NCBI GenBank assembly: GCA_947482115.1 | Contig: CANKII010000001.1 | Location: forward strand, 248,001 to 312,000 | DNA: 64,000 bases | DNA from: Fibrobacterota bacterium | Lineage (GTDB): Bacteria; Fibrobacterota; Fibrobacteria; UBA11236 | Direction: 5' to 3' | In this document: piece after piece, positions 32,554-41,778 of the stretch | Position numbering within the stretch: the first letter of the stretch is position 1 | How the letters are laid out: each line of letters opens with the position of its first letter | Translations under genes and position numbers: made by a program | The notes under the pieces: generated by a model | The model's database searches: none | The model's input: only the letters and a program-made list of their open reading frames with translations | Told to the model about the DNA's origin: nothing

Positions 32554-34283
32554 TCTTCACGGACTTTTTCGATCAAAGGTCGGATAGCTTCTTCACCCAT
32601 ATCGAATTTCAAACCCGTAGCGGAAAAAAGTTCACTCAAACCTTTGGTGCCACCGGTGGCAAGACCGTGTTTATAAAGCCGTAAGGCTTCCGCTTGATTT
32701 TCCAGCGAATGGCTCCAAACTTGCAATGCGCCGAGTTGGGCAATGCCGTACTCGATGTAATAGAACGGGTATTCAAACAAATGAAGTTGCCTGTGCCATG
32801 TATGCCCGCGAAATTCCTCGATGCCGCTCCAGTCCACATTGGGCCCGAAACGGGAATCAATTTCCAGCCATTTATCGCGACGCTGATCGGCAGTATGCTG
32901 CGTCGTATAAATCCAATGTTGAAAAGAATCGATGGTGGCCACCCAGGGAAGAATGCGGAACACTTCCTCGTCTTCCATGCGAATGGCGCGTTTGATTTCT
33001 TCAGGCGAATAAAACTCGTGCAAAAATCTTGCACCCAATCGTTCCATGGACATGGAAGCCACTTCGCTGAATTCCATCGGTGCATGGCGGTTGAACGGTA
33101 AAGTTTGATCGCGAGCAAGTAAGTAGTGAAAGGAATGCCCGCTTTCATGAAGTAAAGTGAAAATGTCGTCGTTCAATCCGACGGAATTCATGAAGATGAA
33201 AGGCATGCGCACTTCGGTCAGGGAACTTTGATAACCACCCGGAGCCTTGCCGACACGATTCTCCAAATCCATCAAACCATTCGCACGCATTTCCTTGTAC
33301 ATCGATGCCAGTTCGGGATCGAGGCGATCAAAAATACGTTGAACACCTTCGATGAGCTCTTGTGCTCCCTGAAAAGGCTTGAGTGGCGGACGTCCTTGCG
33401 GATCGCAGCTTAAATCCCAAGGCCGCAAACGATCCAGTCCCAACGCTTTACGCCGCGCTTCCAAAGCCTCGCGATATACGGGAACCACGGCCTTTTCCAC
33501 AGCGGTGTGAAAACGGAAACAATCTGCGGGAGTATAATCCGTGCGCAAATTGCTTTTGAAGGCATAGTCCACATAATTGGGAAGATTGAGATTCGCGGAA
33601 ATCTTCAGTCGCAGTTGCAACATTTGATCGAACAAGGCGTCGAGACTTTCGCGTTCCTGATGCCGCCGTTCGGCGATTTTACGCCATGCTTTTTCGCGAA
33701 CGTCGCGATCGGGTTCCTGCAACAGGGGAGACATCTGACTCAAAGTCTTGGTTTGGCCTTCCCATTCCACGGTCATATCGCCCATGGTTTTTTGATAGGT
33801 TTGGGAGAGTTTTGCCAGCTCGGTGTAAATGGGAATATTCTCTTCCTTGAAAAGCTCAATTCCTGTTTTCACGGAACGCAACCACGGTCCATGATCGGCG
33901 GGAAGTTTAGCGGTGTCGGGATGCTCGGCGAGTTTGCGGTTCAATGCATCGCCGACCGGAGCGAGTTTGGGATCGACTTCCTCGACAAATTTGAGATACG
34001 CGGCTTCGATTTCCTTGTCCTGCGTAAAACACGTCATGTCGATGTATCGTCGCGAGGATTCTTCCTGCACCGCATCGGACAATTCATTCCAATCTTCAAT
34101 CCATTGTTGGAGCGTTTTGGCATCAGGCAATGCCCGGTTCTGTAGCTCTTCCCACAAAGGCTGCTGGGCCTCCCAGTTTCCCAAGTCGATGGACTCGGGC
34201 ACAAAATGGCGGGGATATTTTGGAGAAGGCCGGACGGCTTTCTGTTTCCAGTTCGGCGGGGTGGGGGATGCGGAGGCAATCAT
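32535..34283 (-). CDS. pepF: M3-family oligoendopeptidase
   Basis: A 582-residue cytoplasmic zinc endopeptidase acting on oligopeptides. The zinc motif is H379-E-S-G-H383 with the downstream glutamate in FSEVASMSMERLG. The N-terminal helical half (about 40-200) matches PepF. No signal peptide. It is the first gene of the peptidase operon and is divergent from prfC, with 103 bases between. Confidence 0.9.
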   Translation of the reverse strand: MIASASPTPPNWKQKAVRPSPKYPRHFVPESIDLGNWEAQQPLWEELQNRALPDAKTLQQWIEDWNELSDAVQEESSRRYIDMTCFTQDKEIEAAYLKFVEEVDPKLAPVGDALNRKLAEHPDTAKLPADHGPWLRSVKTGIELFKEENIPIYTELAKLSQTYQKTMGDMTVEWEGQTKTLSQMSPLLQEPDRDVREKAWRKIAERRHQERESLDALFDQMLQLRLKISANLNLPNYVDYAFKSNLRTDYTPADCFRFHTAVEKAVVPVYREALEARRKALGLDRLRPWDLSCDPQGRPPLKPFQGAQELIEGVQRIFDRLDPELASMYKEMRANGLMDLENRVGKAPGGYQSSLTEVRMPFIFMNSVGLNDDIFTLLHESGHSFHYLLARDQTLPFNRHAPMEFSEVASMSMERLGARFLHEFYSPEEIKRAIRMEDEEVFRILPWVATIDSFQHWIYTTQHTADQRRDKWLEIDSRFGPNVDWSGIEEFRGHTWHRQLHLFEYPFYYIEYGIAQLGALQVWSHSLENQAEALRLYKHGLATGGTKGLSELFSATGLKFDMGEEAIRPLIEKVREEWRTVI

Positions 34284-34386
34284 GGTAAAACCGGTTCTGA
34301 AGAAGGAAAAAACAATTTAGAAAGGAGCTGATGGACGAACGATTCAATCGCGTCCTTACCATCCCTTTCTACCTTTACCGTCCCTC

Positions 34387-35958
34387 ATGAGTCTCGAAGA
34401 AGAAATCCTGCGTCGGCGCACGTTCGCCATTGTCAGCCATCCTGACGCCGGTAAAACCACCATTACCGAGAAATTCCTGTGGTACGGCGGGGTGATCCGC
34501 GAAGCGGGTCACGTGCGCGCCAAGGCTGGCAAGAAATTCACCACGTCCGACTGGATGAAAATTGAACAGCAGCGCGGAATTTCCGTGTCCTCCTCCGTGT
34601 TGTCCTTTCCCTATAGCTCCTGCCAAATCAATCTCGTGGACACTCCCGGTCACCAGGACTTTTGCGAAGACACCTACCGCGCCCTCACGGCCGTGGATTC
34701 TGCGCTTGTGCTCATTGACTCTGCAAAAGGTGTCGAGCCACAAACCATCAAACTGATGGAGGTGTGCCGTCTGCGTAAAACACCCATCACCGTATTCATG
34801 AACAAAATGGACCGTGACAGCCTCGACCCGTTGGAATTGATGGACGAAGTCGAACGCATTCTCGGTGTTCGCTGTACACCGCGCACCATGCCCATCGGCA
34901 GCGGAAAAATGTTCAAAGGAGTTTATTCCTTCATCGACGACTCGGTACATTTCTTCCAGCCGGATACGGAAGAAAATGAAATCCGCAAAGTCAGTGGCAT
35001 TCACGATCCGCAGTTGGATGAATGGTTCGATGAAAAATACCTGCGTGAATTCCGCGAACAAGCCGAATTGGCCATTGGCGCTTCCGACACTTTTGACCGT
35101 GAAAAATATTTGCAAGGGGAACAGGCTCCGGTTTATTTCGGTTCGGCCATCAACAATTTCGGTGTCAAACATTTGCTCGACAGCTTCGTAGCCGTTGCAC
35201 CTGCTCCCATGTCACGCCACGCCAAGGAACGCGATGTGTTGGCTACCGAACCACGCTTCACGGGTTTCGTGTTCAAGATTCAGGCCAATACTGATCCGAA
35301 GCATCGTGACCGCATTGCCTTCATCCGCGTTTGTTCCGGTCAATTCGTGCGTGGCAGCAAGGTCATCCACTGTCGCACCGGTCGTCAGGTGCGTCTCGCA
35401 GCTCCGACTTCATTGCTGGCCAATGATCGCACGGTATTGGATGAAGCTTATGCCGGAGATATTATCGGTATTCACGATCCCGGATTGTACAACATCAGCG
35501 ACACGATTTCTGAAACAGAAAATCTGGCGTTTGATGGCATTCCCGATTTTGCGCCGGAACATTTCTGCCGGGTCTATCTCGAAGATCCGCTGCGCAGCAA
35601 ACAATTGCAACAGGGATTGCATCAGCTTTCTGAAGAGGGGGCAACGCAGCTTTTTTATCCGCTCAGCGGTCCGATTCCTGTTCTCGGTGTGGTCGGCGTT
35701 CTGCAATTCGACGTGCTCAAGTTTCGATTGGAAGAGGAGTACAACGCCAAGTGTCGGTTGGAACCTTCCACTATTTACCAAGCCCGTTGGATCTCCGGGG
35801 ATGCGACCGAACTGGCTGCCTTTCGGTCCGAGCATGGCTTCGATTTGGCACAGGATAAAAAGGGCCATCTGGTGTATTTGTGCCCTAATGAATTCAGGTT
35901 ACAAACGGTCGAAAAAAACTATCCCAAGCTTCAATTCGACAAATTTCATGTGGAGTGA
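34387..35958 (+). CDS. prfC: Peptide chain release factor 3
   Basis: A translational GTPase of 523 residues that removes RF1/RF2 from the ribosome after termination. Signatures are SHPDAGKTTITEKFLWYGG (P-loop), ARAGKKFTTSDWMKIEQQRGISVSSSV-like switch region, DTPGHQDFCEDTYR and NKMDRD. The RF3-specific C-terminal part (FPVLGVVGVLQFDVLKFRLEEEYN-like) is complete. A good terminator follows at 36005. Confidence 0.95.
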   Translation: MSLEEEILRRRTFAIVSHPDAGKTTITEKFLWYGGVIREAGHVRAKAGKKFTTSDWMKIEQQRGISVSSSVLSFPYSSCQINLVDTPGHQDFCEDTYRALTAVDSALVLIDSAKGVEPQTIKLMEVCRLRKTPITVFMNKMDRDSLDPLELMDEVERILGVRCTPRTMPIGSGKMFKGVYSFIDDSVHFFQPDTEENEIRKVSGIHDPQLDEWFDEKYLREFREQAELAIGASDTFDREKYLQGEQAPVYFGSAINNFGVKHLLDSFVAVAPAPMSRHAKERDVLATEPRFTGFVFKIQANTDPKHRDRIAFIRVCSGQFVRGSKVIHCRTGRQVRLAAPTSLLANDRTVLDEAYAGDIIGIHDPGLYNISDTISETENLAFDGIPDFAPEHFCRVYLEDPLRSKQLQQGLHQLSEEGATQLFYPLSGPIPVLGVVGVLQFDVLKFRLEEEYNAKCRLEPSTIYQARWISGDATELAAFRSEHGFDLAQDKKGHLVYLCPNEFRLQTVEKNYPKLQFDKFHVE

Positions 35959-36004
35959 ATCTCCGGAATCCGCTGTCTGAATTCTCACTTTTTGAATGAT
36001 GCAA

Positions 36005-36030
36005 CTGTTCGAATTTTACGAACGGTTTTT
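36005..36030 (+). terminator. Rho-independent terminator of prfC
   Basis: The arms CTGTTCG (36005-36011) and CGAACGG (36019-36025), with one G-T wobble and loop AATTTTA, are followed by five T residues. It lies 47 bases after the prfC stop. Confidence 0.8.
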
Positions 36031-36099
36031 GAAAATATGAGATGCCCGAGATCTGTAAGCGGATTATTATCTGTTATATGGAGAAGGGAAGGTTTTCAC

Positions 36100-37233
36100 A
36101 TGAAAACAAAAATGCTTCTTTTGTACTGTCTTTCAGGCTTTACCATTGAGGTCGGTGCTCAAACCTGGCCTGCCGATTCCAGCGGTACGACTCAAAACCT
36201 CAATGGAGTAACCGAGCAAGGTTTAAGGTTTTACGCCGTTGGCACCGCCGGGACAATTCGAACTGCAGGTGACGGGCTTCCTCTTACTGCAAAAGCGTCC
36301 GCAACTTCATTTACCCAAGGCACTTGGTCCTCTCAAACGAGTGGAACCACCATGACGCTGGATGCCATATTTTGTTCAACCAGTGCCTGTTATGCCTCTG
36401 GGATTAACGGCATTCTGCTGAAAACAACCAATAGTGGTACCACATGGACACCTCTTACCAGCAATGTCAGTGCGCCCTTATTGGCGGGATTGTTTGTGAC
36501 CTCCAATGTCGGCTTTGTGGTAGGCAATGGTGGATATCTGATTAAAACCACGAATGGCGGAAGTGCCTGGACCACTTATCTTCCCAATGTCACCGGTACA
36601 TTTCAAAACCTGTATTCCGTTTACTTCACGGATACAGCCACCGGCTATGCTGCGGGTGTTGGTGGGGTCCTGATTAAAACCACCAATGGAGGCGGTGCTT
36701 GGGTTTCGCAGGTAAGTGGAACAACTCAAACCTTGTATTCCATCAGTTTCATAAACGCGAGCACCGGCTATGCTGTGGGCGGAAGCGGGACCATGATTAA
36801 AACCACCAATGGAGGCGGTACTTGGATTTCACAGGCAAGCGGAACGAATCGAATATTGCGTTCAATCAGTTTCGCGTCCGCGACAATTGGGGTTGCAGTG
36901 GGCGACACGGGCGTCATTTTATGGACATCCAACGGCGGAAGCACTTGGATGCAGGAAAATGGTAATACCACAAGAAATCTGTATTCCGTGTACGCCAGCC
37001 CTTACACGATTGTTGCGGTGGGTGTCGGCGGAATCATCCTTGAGAAGGATCTTGCCACGGGAGCCGTAATTCCGAGAAAGTTTGGGCATAAACAGATTTT
37101 AAGTGCATCCGCCATGTTTGATCTTCAAGGGAGGCATGTTTCAACCTTAGGTGGTTTCTCCGTTTTGGAATTCCAAGCTAACGGAAGCCATCAATTATTC
37201 CCAATTTTGCAAACTTCGGGAGTCACGCCTTAA
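36100..37233 (+). CDS. Exported YCF48-like beta-propeller protein
   Basis: I choose ATG 36100 (AAGG 7 bases upstream) since it gives a signal peptide (KTKMLLLYCLSGFTIEVGAQ); an earlier in-frame ATG at 35992 lies inside the prfC terminator region. The 377-residue protein contains about five or six repeats of about 45 residues, each with the Asp-box-like phrase KTTNGGxxW and a GYAxG turn, as in YCF48/Hcf136 propellers. The end (SASAMFDLQGRHVSTLGG...) resembles a short sorting-type or FlgD-like beta domain. A larger relative lies at 51053. Probably a surface protein of unknown ligand. Confidence 0.78.
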   Translation: MKTKMLLLYCLSGFTIEVGAQTWPADSSGTTQNLNGVTEQGLRFYAVGTAGTIRTAGDGLPLTAKASATSFTQGTWSSQTSGTTMTLDAIFCSTSACYASGINGILLKTTNSGTTWTPLTSNVSAPLLAGLFVTSNVGFVVGNGGYLIKTTNGGSAWTTYLPNVTGTFQNLYSVYFTDTATGYAAGVGGVLIKTTNGGGAWVSQVSGTTQTLYSISFINASTGYAVGGSGTMIKTTNGGGTWISQASGTNRILRSISFASATIGVAVGDTGVILWTSNGGSTWMQENGNTTRNLYSVYASPYTIVAVGVGGIILEKDLATGAVIPRKFGHKQILSASAMFDLQGRHVSTLGGFSVLEFQANGSHQLFPILQTSGVTP

Positions 37234-37377
37234 CCGGCAACATAGAACGATGTTGCGATATTTCCTTTAAAATCAATGGGATACGGTTTCATAACAGGCT
37301 CTGACACGATTTTACAAGTTTTTCAGGGTTTTTCGGGGTTGAGGTTCCTAAAATAAGTCTCGGATTTACGGGGACTT

Positions 37378-39219
37378 ATGACCATGTACCAGACCCATCA
37401 TCGCTTCCACATTCCCGTCATGGGAACAGGATTTACCATCGACACCGCTTTGCGCGTGGCGCGCTTCGGCATTGGCTCGGTGATTTCCCTCGTGGACGAC
37501 ATGCTTATTGAGCGGATTCGCAAGCATTATTGCCGCGAACACAACCTGCCATTCGAGTCCGTTCCCTTAAGCGTTCCTGATGCCCGTGCTTTGCGTATCA
37601 CAGCTTATCTCGACATGATTCAAGATATCGTCGATGCTCAAATCGAAGATTTGCGTCGCATGCCTTTTGCATCTGGCAAAGACAAATCCAAATACTTTGA
37701 AATGTTGCCGGCCTCTTCACCGGTTCGTGTTTTGTACAACCAGTATCTCGCTGCATCGGAATCCGAAAAAGCCAAGCTTGAACCCGAATTGAATGCCCTG
37801 ATTCTGGCCGGTCCCATCGATGTCAATATCATGACCAAACTGGATCGTCTGCCTTACGGCAAAGACGGTCAACCCATGCCCACTGAATTCAGCGATGCAA
37901 AAGCGGCCTTACGTGGCTTTGCCCGTTCCAAAGTTCGCGGCAACATGGTTTTTAGTGCGGGCATCAATCCGACCTTGTATGGCACGCTGGAGCAGTTCCC
38001 GGACTTCTATCGTCAACCCGATGGCACGATGAAGAAAGGGATCATTCTCAAAGTGACCGATTACCGTTCCAGCATTATTCAGGGCCGCTTTCTCGCCAAG
38101 AAGGGCATCGAAATTCGCGAGTTCCGGATCGAATCCGCTTTGAATTGCGGCGGCCACGCCTTTGCCTCCGATGGATTTTTACTTGGCCCCATTTTGCAGG
38201 AGTTCAAGGACAATCGGGACAAATTTCCGGAGATGTTTGAATCGCTCATCGAGTCCTACTACAAGAAAAAGAGTATGGTTTATCCGGAATCCGCGCGGAA
38301 CCGGAGGGTGTTGGTGACAGCTCAAGGCGGCATTGGCATCCATGGTGAAATGCAACGTCTGCTGGATGGTTACGGTCTCGACGCCACAGGCTGGGCAAGC
38401 CCATTCCTTCTCGTTCCCGAAGTGACCTCATTGGATGAAGGCACCCGCAAGCAATTGGCTGAGGCCAAAGAAGAGAATCTTTACCAGAGTGAAGCTTCTC
38501 CGCTTGGCATTCTCTTCAACAATTTGCGCGGCTCCAGTTCCGAACAATGGACGGTTGAGAGAATCGATGAAGGCAAACCCGGTTCAGCGTGCCCCAAGGG
38601 TTATCTGGTATCAAACACCGAGTTTACGCAGAAACCCATTTGTACGGCCTCCAAGGAATATCAGGGACTCAAACTCAAGTCGCTGGGATATGAGGTTCCG
38701 CCGCCCGCCAATGATCCGAATCCGGTCATCCAAAAGATTTACACCAAGCAATGCATTTGCGATCAGCTCGGAAATGGCGCACTAATTGAAATGAACGAGG
38801 TTCGTTCCAGCCAACCGGTTTCCGTTTGCCCGGGTCCCAACATCGCCTATTTCGACAGGATGTATACTCTGCGTGAAATGGTGGATCACATTTACGGCAT
38901 CGGCCCGTCGCTTGTGCCTGTAAACCGTCCGCACATGTTCGCCAAGGATTTGTTGCTGTATGTGGATTACTTCGAGAGACTTGTACGCAAGCATGTCACT
39001 TTGGGAGATCCTGGCATGAATTACCTGCGCGAGTTTAAGGACAATCTGGAAAGCGGCATGGCCTATTACAGTCCCATGTTGATCGGCAAGGGTTTTCCGG
39101 GGGAAAACCTGAATTCCCTGTCGCTGGAAATTGCCGCGCAATCCCTACGCCTCGAAGAGCTTTGGTTAAGCGCCCAACCTGTGGGTGAGCCGTTGTCTTT
39201 GACGGCCGCAATGGCCTGA
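37378..39219 (+). CDS. Conserved-looking cysteine-containing protein of unknown function (613 residues)
   Basis: I do not recognise a named family. It is a soluble protein without a signal peptide. The N-terminus has a glycine-rich phrase VMGTGFTIDTALRVARFGIGSVISLVDD that looks like the first strands of an alpha/beta barrel. Cysteines stand at 52, 257 (NCGGHAF), 405 (CPKGY), 422, 459, 461 (KQCICDQLG) and 484 (VCPGPN); the C-terminal group could hold an iron-sulfur cluster or zinc. HAF, KVTDYRSSIIQGRF and RRVLVTAQGGIGIHGE are other blocks that look conserved. The gene is preceded by GGGGAC and followed after 11 bases by a convergent gene. Confidence 0.72.
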   Translation: MTMYQTHHRFHIPVMGTGFTIDTALRVARFGIGSVISLVDDMLIERIRKHYCREHNLPFESVPLSVPDARALRITAYLDMIQDIVDAQIEDLRRMPFASGKDKSKYFEMLPASSPVRVLYNQYLAASESEKAKLEPELNALILAGPIDVNIMTKLDRLPYGKDGQPMPTEFSDAKAALRGFARSKVRGNMVFSAGINPTLYGTLEQFPDFYRQPDGTMKKGIILKVTDYRSSIIQGRFLAKKGIEIREFRIESALNCGGHAFASDGFLLGPILQEFKDNRDKFPEMFESLIESYYKKKSMVYPESARNRRVLVTAQGGIGIHGEMQRLLDGYGLDATGWASPFLLVPEVTSLDEGTRKQLAEAKEENLYQSEASPLGILFNNLRGSSSEQWTVERIDEGKPGSACPKGYLVSNTEFTQKPICTASKEYQGLKLKSLGYEVPPPANDPNPVIQKIYTKQCICDQLGNGALIEMNEVRSSQPVSVCPGPNIAYFDRMYTLREMVDHIYGIGPSLVPVNRPHMFAKDLLLYVDYFERLVRKHVTLGDPGMNYLREFKDNLESGMAYYSPMLIGKGFPGENLNSLSLEIAAQSLRLEELWLSAQPVGEPLSLTAAMA

Positions 39220-39230
39220 TTTTTCCGCCG

Positions 39231-40154
39231 TTAAATCCCGTAGGCGAGATTCAGCCGCAAGCTTCGGCCTGAACCGATATCTTCTTCATGAAGTGGCCCG
39301 CCGTTTGGTAATCCCAAATTTTCCCGGCCCCAAAGAAGCTCCTTGTATTTCAAACGCAAATAGCAGTGCTTTCCGAGGGAGTATTGGATTCCTGTTTCCG
39401 CCCCGGCGCTCTGGTATTCATAACTGGCATTGTCCTTCAATGCGAAAAATTCCAGATTAAACCGCACCCCTGCAGTAACCGCCAGTTTGGGACCAAGAAA
39501 TTTTCTGAGTTCAACGAAGTCCGCATCCCAAACCAGCTTTGTGGTTTCAGAAAGGCGCCAATTCACAAAAAGCAAAGGGTAGGGGGCAAGTTGCCATTTT
39601 CGAAAGACAAGCGGGTAAAAGGGGCCTTTGATAAACCGTCCCGAGTACTGTTGTATGTCTAGACCCAACCCCCATTGGAAGTTGGGGTTGATTTTGAACG
39701 AATGAGTGTAAATCCATTCCGTATTCCAATCTTTGGATCCGACGTCGGCAAAATCGCTGTTGATTCCCACTCCGGCAATGAAAAAAGAACTGTGTTTTGG
39801 CGCATCGACCAAATTAATGCCACCGCTCAACCAGTAACGTTGCAGAATGCCATCATTCAGCTTCTGCCCATTATAAACGATGTCGCGATCCATTAAGGTG
39901 TTCTTGAAGGAACCAAACACAAAATGCCCGCTTACGTGTCCTGCAGGAAATGAAAACTGATCCGCGATGCGCCAATATTGACTTTGGTTTCCATTCGAAG
40001 CCGATTTGTTTTTGAATTCCGGATAAGGTTCAAATTCTGCAAAGGCGAAATCCTTCCCCGGATCCTGTAAATCGACAGTCGTGGGCTGGCTGTGGGAAAG
40101 AATGCAAAGAATCAAAACTGCGGAACTAACCGCACCGAAAAACTTTTTAGGCAT
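39231..40154 (-). CDS. Outer-membrane beta-barrel protein, DUF6268-like
   Basis: I choose ATG 40154, giving a signal peptide (PKKFFGAVSSAVLILCILSHS) and 307 residues; the earlier ATG at 40196 adds 14 residues without a clear ribosome site. The mature protein shows alternating amphipathic strands with many aromatic residues (YWLSGGINL, FFIAGVGINSDF, WQLAPYPLLFVNWRLS, RLKYKEL) and ends LNLAYGI. This is typical of an outer-membrane barrel; the DUF6268 likeness is from memory and unsure. It overlaps the fatty-acid hydroxylase gene upstream by 8 bases, so the two are probably co-expressed. Confidence 0.62.
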   Translation of the reverse strand: MPKKFFGAVSSAVLILCILSHSQPTTVDLQDPGKDFAFAEFEPYPEFKNKSASNGNQSQYWRIADQFSFPAGHVSGHFVFGSFKNTLMDRDIVYNGQKLNDGILQRYWLSGGINLVDAPKHSSFFIAGVGINSDFADVGSKDWNTEWIYTHSFKINPNFQWGLGLDIQQYSGRFIKGPFYPLVFRKWQLAPYPLLFVNWRLSETTKLVWDADFVELRKFLGPKLAVTAGVRFNLEFFALKDNASYEYQSAGAETGIQYSLGKHCYLRLKYKELLWGRENLGLPNGGPLHEEDIGSGRSLRLNLAYGI

Positions 40155-40773
40155 CCATTTGATGCTGGGATGGGGGGCGACGATGACGGGTTCCAAATAC
40201 GATATCCCAAAAACGCATCGTTACCCCGAAATTGGTTTCAGGAAGTTGATGATGGACTCTATGGTACGCCTTGAGTTTACGCATGAATGTGTTTTGAATA
40301 TTCCAATGATGATGGCTGTGATGCACAACGGAATACCAAACAAAACCAAACAGCCACCCGGCGAGACAAGCTGCAAAAAGGGGGAAATTCAATCTTACAG
40401 CAAAGGCATACCACAAGGCGAACATCAGCAAAGTGGTCATAAACCATGGCATGGCGATAAGAACGTCTTCTTCCTCGTGATGGATGCGATGGCCATCCCC
40501 AAAAACACCTTCAGCTTGATGGTAAATCCAGCGGTGGAAGATGTATTCGGAAAGGCCCCAAATCAGGTATCCGGCAAAGGCAGCCAAGGCGATGTAAAAG
40601 GAATACGCATGTCCGACTTCAAATGCCCAAATCAGGAAGAAAAGGGCAGTGGAGGTATCCGCGATAAAAGTGAACCAGTAATTTTTTGCCCCCAAGGCAT
40701 ACTTTTTCATGGCTCGTCTTTGAGTATCGGCCCATTTTTGGGATATGGAGCCAGAAAACGACTTTTTTTCCAT
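40147..40773 (-). CDS. Fatty-acid hydroxylase / sterol-desaturase superfamily membrane enzyme
   Basis: A 208-residue integral membrane di-iron enzyme. Histidine clusters in order are HRWIYH, HRIHHEEE, HHSHHHWN and HRVHHQLPETNFG, the typical ligand set of this superfamily. Four or so membrane helices lie around them. The substrate may be a lipid acyl chain (2-hydroxylation) or a carotenoid; neither can be told from the sequence. The downstream gene encodes an outer-membrane protein that overlaps it, so lipid modification of the outer envelope is a reasonable guess. Confidence 0.85.
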   Translation of the reverse strand: MEKKSFSGSISQKWADTQRRAMKKYALGAKNYWFTFIADTSTALFFLIWAFEVGHAYSFYIALAAFAGYLIWGLSEYIFHRWIYHQAEGVFGDGHRIHHEEEDVLIAMPWFMTTLLMFALWYAFAVRLNFPLFAACLAGWLFGFVWYSVVHHSHHHWNIQNTFMRKLKAYHRVHHQLPETNFGVTMRFWDIVFGTRHRRPPSQHQMDA

Positions 40774-40862
40774 GAATATTCGAACCTTTTAAGCTTGGGT
40801 CAAGAATGTAAAAATTTGGCTAGAATAAGCCATTCAAAACAGCAACAGATTGAATCATTTCA

Positions 40863-40882
40863 GGGTTTTTCAATAAAAACCC
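40863..40882 (-). terminator. AT-rich hairpin after the receiver-like gene
   Basis: Perfect 8-bp arms GGGTTTTT and AAAAACCC enclose CAAT. It lies 68 bases beyond the stop of the gene at 40950 and upstream of the hydroxylase gene. No separate T-run follows, so it is a moderate candidate. Confidence 0.45.
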
Positions 40883-40949
40883 CAAAGAAGGTGTAAGGAT
40901 ATTTGCTGTTAAATCAATGAGTTATAGGTTGAAAAGTGTGTTTTCAACG

Positions 40950-41699
40950 TCACGATTCCTGTGCTCCACCTGCAGCATTTTCAGCTGAAGAACCTGCATC
41001 CAGGTCAAAAAGGCGCTTCAAGGGAATGATTTTCAAGCCCTTCTTCGGATCCACGGCATCTGAGATTTTATCGGCAGCGAAACCCAAGAGTAGGGGATGA
41101 TCAGGATGATTTGCCACAGCTTTCACAAAGGCCGATGCACTGTAACCGGGCATCAGAAAATTCACCACGTAGGTATCGAAGTCGCAATCCTGCATGATGT
41201 CCCAGGCTTCATCCGGGTCGTCTGCGACTTCCACGATGGCATTTGGGAGGATTTGGGAGATGATGGTGACCGTTTCACCGCGGCGCTTGCCTTCTTCATC
41301 CACCACAAGGATGTACCGCTCTGAAGTGTCCGTAGGGACAAAGGAGGCATCCAATGTATCGTCGTCGTCGTTCAAGGCCTTGGCCAGATCCCGCTTTTCT
41401 TCTTCGAGAAAGTCCTCTTTCTCTTCAAGGTCCACCAGCAGCAAATCATCTTCGAGGCTCAGCTTTGAAGCTTTCGCAGCCGGTTTTGACTTGGGTGTGG
41501 TTGGGGAAATGATTGCTTTGGGAATTTTGGCCATGGCGGGGAGCTCTGTCTTTTGAATGGGAGTAGCGGGAGCGTTTTTCGCTGCCACTGCGGTTTTCTG
41601 AGGTTTCTTGTCAGTCACAGGCTTTAAAGCTTTCGTGATTGGTTTCTTTTTGGGCGTTACAATCTTCGCCGCATTTTTTTTGCTCTTCTTCGCACTCAT
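40950..41699 (-). CDS. Degenerate receiver-domain protein with lysine-rich N-terminal tail
   Basis: I choose the second ATG (41699), which has GGGG 5 bases upstream; 249 residues. The first 80 residues are almost only lysine, alanine, proline and threonine (histone H1-like, disordered), followed by an acidic helix (EEKEDFLEEEKRDLAKALNDDDD). The C-terminal 120 residues fold as a response-regulator receiver (ILVVDEEGKRRGETVTIIS... DTYVVNFLMPGYSASAFV), but the phosphoacceptor aspartate is replaced by asparagine (VVNFLMPG). It therefore should not be phosphorylated in the usual way. A DNA- or polyanion-binding adaptor is possible. Monocistronic. Confidence 0.72.
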   Translation of the reverse strand: MSAKKSKKNAAKIVTPKKKPITKALKPVTDKKPQKTAVAAKNAPATPIQKTELPAMAKIPKAIISPTTPKSKPAAKASKLSLEDDLLLVDLEEKEDFLEEEKRDLAKALNDDDDTLDASFVPTDTSERYILVVDEEGKRRGETVTIISQILPNAIVEVADDPDEAWDIMQDCDFDTYVVNFLMPGYSASAFVKAVANHPDHPLLLGFAADKISDAVDPKKGLKIIPLKRLFDLDAGSSAENAAGGAQES

Positions 41700-41778
41700 G
41701 ACGACCCCATGTTGGAGACACATTCCGATAAGGCAACAGTGGCGGAAATATACAAGTTTGCAGTGAAATGACCCGAAA

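Noticed and set aside
34375-35172. 265-residue minus-strand frame opposite prfC
   Set aside because: Shadow of prfC; the histidine- and phenylalanine-rich composition is that of an antisense frame.
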